A stretch of 64,000 nt of DNA from Allomuricauda sp. (GTDB lineage: Bacteria; Bacteroidota; Bacteroidia; Flavobacteriales; Flavobacteriaceae). The notes beneath the pieces are model-generated. The model was not told the origin of the DNA and ran no database searches. It saw nothing but the letters and a program-made list of their open reading frames with translations. Position numbers and translations under genes: made by a program. Location of the stretch: contig NZ_JACESV010000001.1 in assembly GCF_013911645.1 (NCBI RefSeq), positions 372,001-436,000 on the forward strand, written 5' to 3'. Below, in pieces: positions 8,835-17,569 of the stretch. Numbering within the stretch: the stretch's first letter is position 1; every line of letters starts with the position of its first letter.

Positions 8835-9188
8835 ATGGCAAACAACCAACTTCCCGAGTACCTTCAAAGCATCTTTTATCCTTTGTTCCAATATACAAAG
8901 GACCTTGAGACCCAATTAATGTTATTGGATGAAATGTTGGAAGTAGGGGACAGAAAAGAAATTCCTTTTCTTTCTGAGTTGGAATCCCATGAAAACCCAA
9001 AAATCAGCAATAAAGCATTTCAAATCAAAAATGAATTACAATCCAAATTGGGTGTAATGTCCGATACCGAACGACGAAGGTTGCCAATGAACCTGTGTTT
9101 TATTTATGATGAATTCAACATAAGGCCAAGCAAAGTGGACAAAGACCTTGATTTTGAGGTAGAACTGGATATTTTAAACACAAAGTAG
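8835..9188 (+). CDS. Hypothetical protein, 117 aa, downstream partner of the Hpt-like gene
   Basis: I do not recognise a family. The protein is soluble, helical and acidic, with no signal or membrane segment. It begins MANNQLPEYLQSIFYPL and contains a region rich in ISNKAFQIKNELQSKLG that resembles a HEAT-like or bundle helix pair. It lies 11 bp after the Hpt-like gene in the same direction, so the two are almost surely co-transcribed and may act together. Confidence 0.75.
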   Translation: MANNQLPEYLQSIFYPLFQYTKDLETQLMLLDEMLEVGDRKEIPFLSELESHENPKISNKAFQIKNELQSKLGVMSDTERRRLPMNLCFIYDEFNIRPSKVDKDLDFEVELDILNTK

Positions 9189-9276
9189 GGGTTTTACCAC
9201 ATTTTATAAGAACAATATAATCTTTAAAATAAAATTACGTTATACCTAAAACCCCGAACAAAAACCGAAGATTACC

Positions 9277-9375
9277 ATGTTATACGATACCTACGGCGAA
9301 GAATACTTGGCATTTTTACAAGAACTGAACGAAATTTTGGCAGTAAACGAACTTGCCGAACTTGATTACCTATAG
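9277..9375 (+). CDS. Mini-protein, 32 aa, first of a tandem pair
   Basis: ATG 9277 opens a 32-codon frame encoding an acidic helical peptide with the core YLAFLQELNEIL. The next mini-gene (9404) encodes YLNFIQDLKDML, the same pattern with conservative changes, and both are preceded by the same TTACC(ATG) context. That repetition is the main evidence for translation. No standard family is known to me. Confidence 0.5.
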   Translation: MLYDTYGEEYLAFLQELNEILAVNELAELDYL

Positions 9376-9403
9376 TTGGATAAACAACCCAAAATTTGTT
9401 ACC

Positions 9404-9505
9404 ATGAAAAACCATAACAAAGAAAACACGGCCTACTTAAATTTTATTCAAGATTTGAAAGACATGCTCACCGACTTTGATATTAGTCTTTTGAGCAAAT
9501 CGTGA
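9404..9505 (+). CDS. Mini-protein, 33 aa, second of a tandem pair
   Basis: ATG 9404 opens a 33-codon frame whose core YLNFIQDLKDML parallels YLAFLQELNEIL of the preceding mini-gene 28 bp upstream. It ends 25 bp before a strong terminator, as expected of the last gene of a transcript. Function is unknown; a small binding partner or leader-type peptide is possible. Confidence 0.5.
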   Translation: MKNHNKENTAYLNFIQDLKDMLTDFDISLLSKS

Positions 9506-9530
9506 TGTTTTTTAAGTGAATATCATGGAA

Positions 9531-9567
9531 AAGGGGATGTTGAATTGATTACAACATCCCCTTTTTT
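9531..9567 (+). terminator. Rho-independent terminator
   Basis: The stem ggggatgttg (9533-9542) pairs exactly with caacatcccc (9552-9561) and is followed by six T. The A-run upstream also lets it act on the opposite strand, where rpoD ends at 9588. It closes the 8041-9505 transcript. Confidence 0.88.
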
Positions 9568-9587
9568 ATTTATAACCATTTGGCATC

Positions 9588-10451
9588 TTATCCCAAATAA
9601 GACTTTAATATCTTACTTTTTGAGGTATGTCTTAATTTTCTGATTGCTTTTTCACGGATTTGACGCACTCTCTCCCTGGTCAGATCAAAGGTGCTGCCAA
9701 TTTCCTCTAAGGTCATAGAGGGTTGGTCGCCAATTCCATAATACAGTCTTACCACATCGGCTTCTCGTGGGGATAGTGTATCCAACGCCCTGTTTATTTC
9801 GGTGTTCAAGGACTGGTGCATCAAACCTTTGTCCGGTTTTGGGGAATCTCCGGCGTTTAGCACATCATACAAATTGGATGTTTCTCCCTCTTTTAAAGGA
9901 GCATCCATGGATACGTGCCTACCTGTATTTTTCAAGGATTGTTTTACTTCGGAAACCGTCATGTCCAATTCCTTGGCAATTTCTTCGGGGGATGGTGGAC
10001 GCTCGTGCGCTTGTTCCAAGTAAGAGAATGTTTTTTTTATCTTGTTGATGGACCCGATTTTGTTCAAAGGCAATCGAACCACACGGGATTGTTCTGCCAA
10101 GGCTTGCAAAATGGATTGACGAATCCACCAAACCGCGTAGGAAATAAATTTAAATCCTCGGGTTTCATCAAATCGTTTGGCAGCTTTTACCAAGCCAACG
10201 TTCCCCTCGTTGATCAAATCGGGCAATTTTAAGCCCTGATTTTGGTATTGCTTTGCCACAGAGACCACAAACCTTAGGTTAGCGTTCGTCAGTTTTTCCA
10301 AGGCAGCTTGGTCTCCGGCCCTAATCTTCTGTGCTAGCTCAACTTCCTCCTGCGCGGTGATCAGATCAATTTTACTAATGTCCTGCAAGTATTTGTCAAG
10401 TGATTTGGATTCCCGGTTCGTGACCTGTTTAATGATTTTTAGCTGCCTCAT
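9588..10451 (-). CDS. rpoD: Primary RNA polymerase sigma factor, flavobacterial type
   Basis: The 287 residues cover sigma regions 1.2 to 4.2 without region 1.1, the usual size in flavobacteria. Region 2 shows [20 protein letters not shown] and [10 protein letters not shown] (core binding and -7 recognition). Region 3 has the [11 protein letters not shown] stretch. Region 4 ends with [28 protein letters not shown], a helix-turn-helix that reads the -33 element. It is the housekeeping sigma factor, so the TAnnTTTG promoters in this window are presumably its targets. Confidence 0.96.
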   Translation of the reverse strand: MRQLKIIKQVTNRESKSLDKYLQDISKIDLITAQEEVELAQKIRAGDQAALEKLTNANLRFVVSVAKQYQNQGLKLPDLINEGNVGLVKAAKRFDETRGFKFISYAVWWIRQSILQALAEQSRVVRLPLNKIGSINKIKKTFSYLEQAHERPPSPEEIAKELDMTVSEVKQSLKNTGRHVSMDAPLKEGETSNLYDVLNAGDSPKPDKGLMHQSLNTEINRALDTLSPREADVVRLYYGIGDQPSMTLEEIGSTFDLTRERVRQIREKAIRKLRHTSKSKILKSYLG

Positions 10452-10623
10452 TCTTATATCTGGTTTAACAAGTGTTATAAGCTATCATTATACATTATAA
10501 TCTCCATTTTTCCAAGTCCAAAATGTTATTGTTATCAAAATGTTATAAGCAAATACATTAATCACGAAAAAAAGGATTCAACAAGGGTTGTTGATACTAT
10601 TTTAATATAAAAGCCTCCGAGTA

Positions 10624-10655
10624 TTGGTCTCAAGCGCAAAAAACCTCTAATTTTG
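10624..10655 (+). promoter_or_regulatory. Predicted promoter of the helicase gene
   Basis: TTG at 10624-10626 and TAATTTTG at 10648-10655 are separated by 21 bp, within the Bacteroidota -33/-7 spacing. An 8-bp inverted repeat (aaaaaacc 10638-10645, ggtttttt 10659-10666) brackets the -7 box and could be an operator or a weak terminator. Confidence 0.55.
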
Positions 10656-10694
10656 TAGGGTTTTTTATTTAAGAACCCTTAACGCAATTTCCCT

Positions 10695-12206
10695 TTGGAG
10701 GTAAACAAAGAAATCAAGAAGAAAACATTATACGATTATCAGGAAGAAGACCTGAACAAAATCTTCAAACACTTGGAAAAACTTCCTAAGGGTACCAATA
10801 TTTTGTACCAATTGCCCACTGGAGGTGGTAAAACCGTGGTTTTTTCCGAGATAACCCGAAGGTTTATTGAGCAGACCGGTAAAAAGGTGATGGTGCTTAC
10901 CCACCGTATTGAGCTCAGCAAACAAACCTCCAAAATGCTCCACGGGTTCGGTGTGGCCAATAAGGTAATTAACAGCGAGGTCAAGGAACTTTACGACCAG
11001 GACAACTATATGTGCTTTGTGGCCATGGTGGAAACACTGAACAATAGGTTACAGGAAGAAAAAGTAAAAATCAACAATATTGGTCTGGTTATTATTGATG
11101 AGGCCCATTACAATTCCTTTAGGAAACTTTTTAAATATTTTGAGGATTCCACAATTTTGGGCGTAACGGCAACACCGTTGAGTTCCAACATTAAACTTCC
11201 CATGAAGGACAACTATAAGCATTTGATCATTGGGGAGTCCATAAAATCGTTGATAGACAAACAGTTCTTGGCCAAGGCCAACCTTTATAATTATGATGTT
11301 AGTTTACGAACCTTAAAACTTGGCATCAATGGAGACTATACCGTAAAATCTTCCGATGAGTTTTACAGTGCTCACAGTATGTTGGGCAAACTGCTTACCG
11401 CTTACGAAGAGATTGCGAAGGGCACCAAAACACTAATTTTCAATAACGGTATCAATACCTCGTTGTATGTGTACGAGACTTTTAAAAAGGCCGGTTACAA
11501 CGTTAGGCACTTGGACAACAAGAATACAGCTACCGAACGAAAAGAAATTCTGGATTGGTTTGCCAAAACACCAGACGCCATTTTAACCTCGGTAAGTATT
11601 TTAACCACAGGGTTTGATGAACCCACCGTGGAAAGTATTATCTTAAATAGGGCTACACGTTCGCTTACGCTATATTTTCAGATGATAGGAAGGGGCTCCA
11701 GGGTGCTGCCCAATAAAAATGAGTTCAATGTTATTGATATGGGTAACAACATTGCCCGTTTTGGCCCTTGGGATGCACCGGTGGATTGGCAGGAAATATT
11801 CCACTTTCCAGACTTTTACCTGGAAAATATTAAAAATGATGAGGAGATCGAGCGTGATTTTGTGTACGAGATGCCCGATGAGCTCCGTGCCAAATTCAGT
11901 AAGTCCGACAACATTACGTTTGATGTAAAAGCAGAGTACAAAAAAATATTCGCGCAAGGTAAAAAATCCAAGGTTGTACTGGAAAAAAGTATAGAACAAC
12001 ACGCCCAAATATGTGTGGAAAATAGCGAAGATGTATTCGATGCCCGTATTTTGGCCAAGGAACTCAAAGATGAGATTTCCTATCGTGTAAAGCAGTATTC
12101 GTATTGCATCATGAACAACACTAAAAACTACAAGGAGTGGTTGGAAGAAGATTATGAACGAAAGCTCCGCTCCAGTATCTCCAAAATGTTTGCAGCACGG
12201 ATGTAG
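10695..12206 (+). CDS. SF2 DEAD/DEAH-box helicase
   Basis: The 503-residue protein starts at TTG 10695. Motif I is PTGGGKT (about 42), motif II IIDEAH (about 134), motif III TATP, and motif VI QMIGRGSR (about 334), with an arginine finger. The arrangement matches SSL2/UvrB-like SF2 helicases. The last 130 residues form a family-specific C-terminal region with no domain I recognise. It acts on nucleic acid in the cytosol; DNA repair or restriction-like roles are both possible. There is no methylase or nuclease gene beside it. Confidence 0.9.
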   Translation: MEVNKEIKKKTLYDYQEEDLNKIFKHLEKLPKGTNILYQLPTGGGKTVVFSEITRRFIEQTGKKVMVLTHRIELSKQTSKMLHGFGVANKVINSEVKELYDQDNYMCFVAMVETLNNRLQEEKVKINNIGLVIIDEAHYNSFRKLFKYFEDSTILGVTATPLSSNIKLPMKDNYKHLIIGESIKSLIDKQFLAKANLYNYDVSLRTLKLGINGDYTVKSSDEFYSAHSMLGKLLTAYEEIAKGTKTLIFNNGINTSLYVYETFKKAGYNVRHLDNKNTATERKEILDWFAKTPDAILTSVSILTTGFDEPTVESIILNRATRSLTLYFQMIGRGSRVLPNKNEFNVIDMGNNIARFGPWDAPVDWQEIFHFPDFYLENIKNDEEIERDFVYEMPDELRAKFSKSDNITFDVKAEYKKIFAQGKKSKVVLEKSIEQHAQICVENSEDVFDARILAKELKDEISYRVKQYSYCIMNNTKNYKEWLEEDYERKLRSSISKMFAARM

Positions 12207-12775
12207 TTGGTTTTGAGTTTAGAAGTTTGATGCTCGGTGCTCGATGTCAGGAGTTCTGTTATTTGGTTATTGAGTTATTGGTGTTTCGGGTTTCTGTTCC
12301 CTGTCTCTTGTCTATTTTTTATGGTCTGGTTTCAGGTTTAATTATTTGGAACTTGTCTGTCAGAAAGAAGAGTGTCGTGTATCTTGGTTCCTAAATCCTT
12401 CTTTTTGTACTTGATGTTTGAACTTGACTCTTGCATTTAGTACTTGTCACATCGAGTGCAGTCGAGATGTCTTCTTCCGAGAAAATTAGTGTCATTCGTG
12501 TCAGATACAGATGTTGGTTTTTGATATTTTGATTTTTAGATTTGCTTACCAGTGAAGAAAAGTGTCTTGGTTCCTAAATCCTTGTTATTATATTTGATTG
12601 ACCCTTGTCGACTGCCAATTGTCCATTGCTTACTGCGTTCTTGAACTTGAATTTGACTCCTGTATTTCCTACTTGTCACATCGAGCGCAGTCGAGATGTC
12701 TTTTGATTATTCTATGTACACTTACTACTTTTACCTATAATCCATAATCTTTTACCCAACTACCCTTAACCCAAC
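12207..12775. repeat. Intergenic word-repeat block (copy b), with two REP-like palindromes
   Basis: This 569-bp gene-free block is built from short recurrent words. Two related segments, about 12382-12475 and 12545-12705, repeat in order: tcttggttcctaaatcctt, then tgaacttga-type words, then cttgtcacatcgag. Each ends in a small palindrome around gcagtcgagatgt (12444-12472 and 12674-12700). The latter belongs to the same REP-like family as 20866-20907. No open frame of note lies here. Confidence 0.7.
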
Positions 12776-14011
12776 ATGCAAAAAAAACTCCTCGTAATCG
12801 GTTATGTATGGCCCGAGCCCAACACCACGGCTGCCGGCAGCCGAATGCAACAATTGCTGGAAACCTTTATAACCTTTGGTTATAAAATTACGTTTGCCAG
12901 TACCGCCAGTAAAACCGAGTATAGTTTAGACTTGCAACAAATGGGGATTCGGGAGGTTCCCATACAGCTTAACCATTCCAGTTTTGATGAATTTGTAAAA
13001 AAACTATCTCCCGATATAGTGTTGTTTGATCGTTTTATGATGGAAGAACAATTTGGATGGCGCGTAGCGGATTTTACCCCGAATGCCATCCGCATACTGA
13101 ATACCGAAGATCTACACTCGCTGCGAAAGGCTAGGGAAGAGGCCCATAAAAAGAAGGAATCCTTTACGCTACAACATTGGAAAAACCACCCGATGACTTT
13201 ACGGGAAGTGGCCAGTATTTATCGTTGTGATCTTAGTTTGATGATTTCCAGCCACGAAATGGAAATTTTACAACAGGAACTAAAGATTCCTGCTGAATTG
13301 TTGTTCCATTTACCTTTTATGGTTGATGTTTCAGAGATATCCAAAGATAAATTGGCCCCGTTTGATGCTCGAAGAGGGTTTGTTAGTATCGGCAACGGAA
13401 AACATGCACCCAATGTGGATGCCGTTCACATCTTGAAGCAAGAGATTTGGCCCAGGATACGCAAACAACTACCGGAAGCCGAAATGCACATCTATGGAGC
13501 ATACTTACCCCAACAATTAAACGAAATGCACAACCCCAAAACCCGTTTTTATGTACACGGATGGGCAGAGGACGTAGATGCAGTACTCCAAAATGCCCGA
13601 GTACTACTGGCACCGCTTCAATTTGGTGCGGGAATCAAAGGAAAATTATTGGATGCCATGAAAACGGGCACCCCAAGCGTGACCACAAACATTGGCGCGG
13701 AGGGTATGCACGGCGACCTGCCTTGGAACGGTACAATTACTGATGATTGGGACAGGTTTGCCCAAGCCGCAGTGGATTTGGACCAAAACCCGACCGCTTG
13801 GGAAAACGCCCAACGGCGAGGAAGTGAATTGCTTCAAACTTTTTATGATAAAGAAAGCATGCAAACCCAATTAAAAGAACAGTTACAACAACTAAGCAAA
13901 GCTTTGCAAACCCATCGTACACAAAATTTTATAGGGAAATTACTACAGCATCAAACCATGGCCAGCACCAAGTATATGGCGAAATGGATTGAATCAAAGC
14001 AGAAGGAGTAG
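12776..14011 (+). CDS. Glycosyltransferase, GT-B fold (family 4-like)
   Basis: The 411-residue cytosolic protein starts LLVIGYVWPEPNTTAAGSR, a GT-B N-terminal domain with the glycine-rich acceptor loop. The C-terminal domain begins near residue 200 (RRGFVSIGNGKHAPNVDAVH) and carries LLAPLQFGAGIKGKLLDAM followed by GTPSVTTNIGAEGM, the nucleotide-sugar binding region with E-x7-E-like placement. Sugar donor and acceptor are unknown. It stands alone between two non-coding stretches rather than in a polysaccharide cluster. Confidence 0.87.
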   Translation: MQKKLLVIGYVWPEPNTTAAGSRMQQLLETFITFGYKITFASTASKTEYSLDLQQMGIREVPIQLNHSSFDEFVKKLSPDIVLFDRFMMEEQFGWRVADFTPNAIRILNTEDLHSLRKAREEAHKKKESFTLQHWKNHPMTLREVASIYRCDLSLMISSHEMEILQQELKIPAELLFHLPFMVDVSEISKDKLAPFDARRGFVSIGNGKHAPNVDAVHILKQEIWPRIRKQLPEAEMHIYGAYLPQQLNEMHNPKTRFYVHGWAEDVDAVLQNARVLLAPLQFGAGIKGKLLDAMKTGTPSVTTNIGAEGMHGDLPWNGTITDDWDRFAQAAVDLDQNPTAWENAQRRGSELLQTFYDKESMQTQLKEQLQQLSKALQTHRTQNFIGKLLQHQTMASTKYMAKWIESKQKE

Positions 14012-14494
14012 TTCGATATGGCTTTAAAAAGTTGTATGGACATGCCATTAACCTATCAGCCAGGGAGCAGCTACAACAAACAACTAATGATTGTAGTAGG
14101 TTTTCAGAAGTAGGGCTATCAAATTTTCGACAATGAATCGTTATAAAAGTTCCCTTGCAAGAATCAAAAGAATTTAAAGATTAGCTCTTGAGGGTTGTTT
14201 TTTATGATTGTCGAAGTCCAAAGTTTCCAAATCTTGAAAGGTTCCGCAAGAAACCTGCCTCTTAATGAGTGATTGTGACTTTTTTCGTTTGGTACGCGAT
14301 TCTATTTCCTTATTTAAAAAATTCACGGGAAAATATTTTATCCAAAAACGAGTTCAGAGCTGTTTTATTATTTAATACACAATTAAATTACTGAAATTCA
14401 GTATAATTAATCCAATTTATTTAAAAAAGTATATTGGTTAATTTAAATTCTGTTTGTTTATCCTTTTGAAGAACCCAAGGTAGGAATAAATCTG
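14012..14494. other. Gene-free stretch, 483 bp
   Basis: No frame with coding character, RNA gene or clear terminator is visible. The part from 14330 to 14470 is markedly A+T-rich. The stretch lies between the ends of the glycosyltransferase and the convergent mutS2 gene. Confidence 0.5.
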
Positions 14495-16666
14495 TTACTT
14501 CTTCGCCTCTACCAATTCCAATTGGTCCACGCTTACGTTGGTGGTAAACATACCGTAATTCACCACGGCCTTGCCTTTTTCTAAAGTGTCAATGCTGCCC
14601 ACGGCCTTGCCGTCCATTAAACGGACGCGGTCACCTACCTTAAAAACAGGTCGCGGTTTGTTCTTTTCGGCCTTAATTTCTTTTTCCTTTTTAATTTTCT
14701 TCTCTACCCGTACTTTTTTGATTTTTTGCTCCAATTCTTGGGCCACTTGTTTTTTCTCTTGTTGCTTGGCCTTTGCTTTTTTAGCCGTGATTTTTTTACG
14801 CTTGCTGTTTTCTGTTTCCACAATGCGGAGCATCTCGGAAATTAACGGTCTTTTTTTCTTGTCGATAAAGTATTTCTCCGCGGCGGTGTTCACTTTGTTG
14901 CCCAGTTGGATCATACGCTGGTTGTGGTCGTACATTTCTTGGTAGCTCTCCAGTTTGGATTTGATCTTGGAGTTGAGCTGTTCCAATCGTTCCGATTCTT
15001 CACGGGCCTTGGCTTCCTCATCTTTGAGCTTGGAGCCCGTTTCCACCATTTTACTGCGCTCTTTTTGCAGTTTGGCAATCGTGGCATCAAAACGGACCTT
15101 TCCGCGTTCAATTTTCTTCTTTGCCTTATTAATCAAGGAGTAGGGGATGCCGTTCTTTTGGGCCACCTCAAATGTAAAGGAGCTTCCCGCTTCGCCCAAA
15201 ACCAACTGAAAGGTAGGCTCCAAGGTTTTGGAGTTGAACAGCATATTGGCGTTGGTGGCATGTGGTAGTTCGTTGGCCAAAGCCTTTAAATTGGCATAGT
15301 GAGTGGTAATTACCCCATAAGCTTCTCGCTCGTAGAACACTTCCAAAAAAGCTTCCGCCAAAGCACCGCCCAATTCGGGGTCACTGCCCGTACCAAATTC
15401 ATCGATCAAGAACAGGGTTTTATCGTTGCACTTTCTTAAAAAGCGGTTCATGTTTTTGAGTCGATAACTGTATGTGCTCAAATGATTTTCAATGGATTGA
15501 TTGTCTCCGATATCCGTCAAAATTTGATCAAAAAAGCAAACGGAACTACGCTCGTGCACCGGAATCAACATACCACTTTGAAGCATCACTTGAAGCAATC
15601 CAATGGTCTTCAAAGTGATACTTTTTCCACCTGCATTGGGCCCGGAAATCACAATGATTCGGTTTTCCTGATGCAGTTTTATGGTCTGTGGCCAGGTCTT
15701 CTCGTTTTTTCTTTTGTTCGATAAATAGAGTAGAGGGTGGTACGCATCACGTAGAAACAATTCCCGCTCCTCATTAATTTCAGGCAATAAACCATCCATT
15801 TCACTTGCATACCTTGCTTTGGCTGCGGTAATATCTGTATCGGAAAGATGCTTTTGATATTCCTGTAACAACTCCCGATATGGTCGAATCTCGTCGGTGA
15901 GCTTGTTCAGGATGCGCTGGATTTCTTCTTTCTCCTCAAACTCAAGATTGTTGAGTTCTCTGGTGTAGGACAAGGTGGCCTCTGGTACAATGTACACAAT
16001 GCTTCCTGTTTTGGATGTGCCCATCACCGTGCCCTTTACCTTTTTGCGGTGCATGGCCTTTACGGCCAATACCCTACGGTTTTCCACAACAGATTCGCGG
16101 ATTTCATCCAAAAAATCCGAGGATTGATAACGCCCAAGGGCCGCACTAAAACTTTGGTTGATTTTACTGCGCACCTCATTGATCTGGCTGCGGATGTATC
16201 TCAGCTCATCCGACGCGGAGTCTTTGATCTCGCCAAACTTGTCAATAACATCATCAATGGCATTGGGTATTTCCGGGTGAAGCTCCAAGGTATTCACTTT
16301 ATCAAAAAGTAGCGGATAGTACTCCTTAAATTTTTTGAAGAATTTTTGGTGAATGGCCACCGTTTTGCAGATGCCGCCAATTTTTCGAAAGCCCGAAATT
16401 TCCAAGGTACTGTTGTCAATCTTGAGCAGCCCCAATTCACTGTTGATATGGTCGAAACCATGATTGGGAATGCGGTTGTCGTTGGAAAAAGACGCCAAAT
16501 ACTCGGAAGTCTGCCCTAAAATAGCCATCAATTCTTCCTTATCTTGGAACGGTTTTACGGCCAGGGCTTCCTCTTTGCCCAATTCGGTATTGCATCGCGC
16601 GGCGATTTGGGTCAATACCGTTGGGAACTCTAGATCCTGAAGTGTTTTGGGGTGAATGTTTCGCAT
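14495..16666 (-). CDS. mutS2: MutS2 ATPase without Smr domain
   Basis: The 723-residue protein has the MutS2 architecture: N-terminal lever/clamp region, ABC ATPase with Walker A GPNAGGKS (about 345), Walker B LFLIDEFGTGSDP (about 424) and the THYANLK histidine switch. A long coiled coil of Lys/Glu follows (about 525-690). It ends in a KOW/SH3-like segment (FKVGDRVRLMDGKAVGSI). The Smr nuclease domain at the C-terminus of Bacillus MutS2 is absent. MutS2 acts on branched DNA and on collided ribosomes; loss of Smr suggests ATPase-driven remodelling without cleavage. It is divergent from the ung transcript. Confidence 0.93.
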   Translation of the reverse strand: MRNIHPKTLQDLEFPTVLTQIAARCNTELGKEEALAVKPFQDKEELMAILGQTSEYLASFSNDNRIPNHGFDHINSELGLLKIDNSTLEISGFRKIGGICKTVAIHQKFFKKFKEYYPLLFDKVNTLELHPEIPNAIDDVIDKFGEIKDSASDELRYIRSQINEVRSKINQSFSAALGRYQSSDFLDEIRESVVENRRVLAVKAMHRKKVKGTVMGTSKTGSIVYIVPEATLSYTRELNNLEFEEKEEIQRILNKLTDEIRPYRELLQEYQKHLSDTDITAAKARYASEMDGLLPEINEERELFLRDAYHPLLYLSNKRKNEKTWPQTIKLHQENRIIVISGPNAGGKSITLKTIGLLQVMLQSGMLIPVHERSSVCFFDQILTDIGDNQSIENHLSTYSYRLKNMNRFLRKCNDKTLFLIDEFGTGSDPELGGALAEAFLEVFYEREAYGVITTHYANLKALANELPHATNANMLFNSKTLEPTFQLVLGEAGSSFTFEVAQKNGIPYSLINKAKKKIERGKVRFDATIAKLQKERSKMVETGSKLKDEEAKAREESERLEQLNSKIKSKLESYQEMYDHNQRMIQLGNKVNTAAEKYFIDKKKRPLISEMLRIVETENSKRKKITAKKAKAKQQEKKQVAQELEQKIKKVRVEKKIKKEKEIKAEKNKPRPVFKVGDRVRLMDGKAVGSIDTLEKGKAVVNYGMFTTNVSVDQLELVEAKK

Positions 16667-16746
16667 CTTTTTCTACTAGCAGCGCAAATATAGGATTTTG
16701 AAGGGTTTTTGAAGGTGGGCATCTGGTAAAAACAATTCGCTTTGCG

Positions 16747-16754
16747 TACTTTTG
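16747..16754 (+). promoter_or_regulatory. Predicted promoter -7 box before the mini-membrane protein and ung
   Basis: TACTTTTG matches TAnnTTTG and lies 26 bp before the GTG at 16780. No convincing -33 element is visible. Confidence 0.45.
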
Positions 16755-16779
16755 ATTCAATACTCAAATTTGTACTAAA

Positions 16780-16884
16780 GTGAGGAGTGACAATACCGTT
16801 ATCTACATTATTGCAGGCGTTATCTTGCTACATTTTTTGGTGGGCATAGGGTATTTAATCTATAAATTGACCAAAAAGAAGTAA
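16780..16884 (+). CDS. Small single-span membrane protein, 34 aa
   Basis: GTG 16780 opens a 34-codon frame. Residues 6-26 (TVIYIIAGVILLHFLVGIGY) form one hydrophobic helix followed by the basic tail KLTKKK, so the C-terminus should face the cytosol. It ends 9 bp before ung and follows a matching -7 box, suggesting co-transcription. Function is unknown. Confidence 0.55.
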   Translation: MRSDNTVIYIIAGVILLHFLVGIGYLIYKLTKKK

Positions 16885-16893
16885 AGTCATCAC

Positions 16894-17559
16894 ATGGACG
16901 TAAACATTGAGCCTAGTTGGAAAGCACAATTGAACAACGAGTTTGAACAACCTTACTTTCAGCAATTGGCTGCTTTTGTGAAGCAGGAATACCAGCATAA
17001 TACTTGTTACCCAAAGGGTAAGGACATTTTTTCTGCCTTTGATCATTGTCCATTCCAAGAAACCAAAGTGGTCATCATTGGTCAAGATCCCTACCATGGG
17101 CCGAACCAAGCGAATGGGTTGTGCTTTTCCGTAAAAGATGGTATTCCGCATCCGCCATCCTTGGTCAATATTTTTAAGGAAATTAAAACCGATGTTGAAA
17201 AGCCTTATCCCGAAAGCGGTAATTTGGAACGTTGGGCAGACCAAGGTGTACTTTTGTTGAACGCTACGCTAACGGTAAGAGCGCATCAGGCGGCGAGCCA
17301 CCAAAATAAGGGTTGGGAACAATTTACCGATGCGGTTATAAAAACAGTTTCCACCGAACTGGAAGGTGTTGTTTTTCTGCTTTGGGGCGGATTTGCCAAG
17401 AAGAAATCATCCCTAATCGATAAAAGCAAGCACCATATTCTGACTTCTGGACATCCATCGCCTTTGAGTGCCAATCGTGGGCTGTGGTTCGGTAATCAAC
17501 ATTTCAGCAAAACAAACAAGTTACTGGCCCAGATGGGCAAAGAGCCGATTGATTGGTGA
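16894..17559 (+). CDS. ung: Uracil-DNA glycosylase
   Basis: It removes uracil from DNA as the first step of base-excision repair. The 221-residue family-1 enzyme has the water-activating loop GQDPYHGPNQANGLCFSV (about 63-80), the PPSLVNI segment, and the minor-groove loop HPSPLSANRG near residue 188. Length and motifs are complete. It probably shares a transcript with the preceding 34-residue membrane protein. Confidence 0.97.
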   Translation: MDVNIEPSWKAQLNNEFEQPYFQQLAAFVKQEYQHNTCYPKGKDIFSAFDHCPFQETKVVIIGQDPYHGPNQANGLCFSVKDGIPHPPSLVNIFKEIKTDVEKPYPESGNLERWADQGVLLLNATLTVRAHQAASHQNKGWEQFTDAVIKTVSTELEGVVFLLWGGFAKKKSSLIDKSKHHILTSGHPSPLSANRGLWFGNQHFSKTNKLLAQMGKEPIDW

Positions 17560-17569
17560 AAATGCCAGG

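Noticed and set aside
9188..9255. ggggtttta/taaaacccc inverted pair before the first mini-gene
   Set aside because: Arms are exact but 50 bp apart with an A/T-rich loop; could be chance, and no T-run follows.
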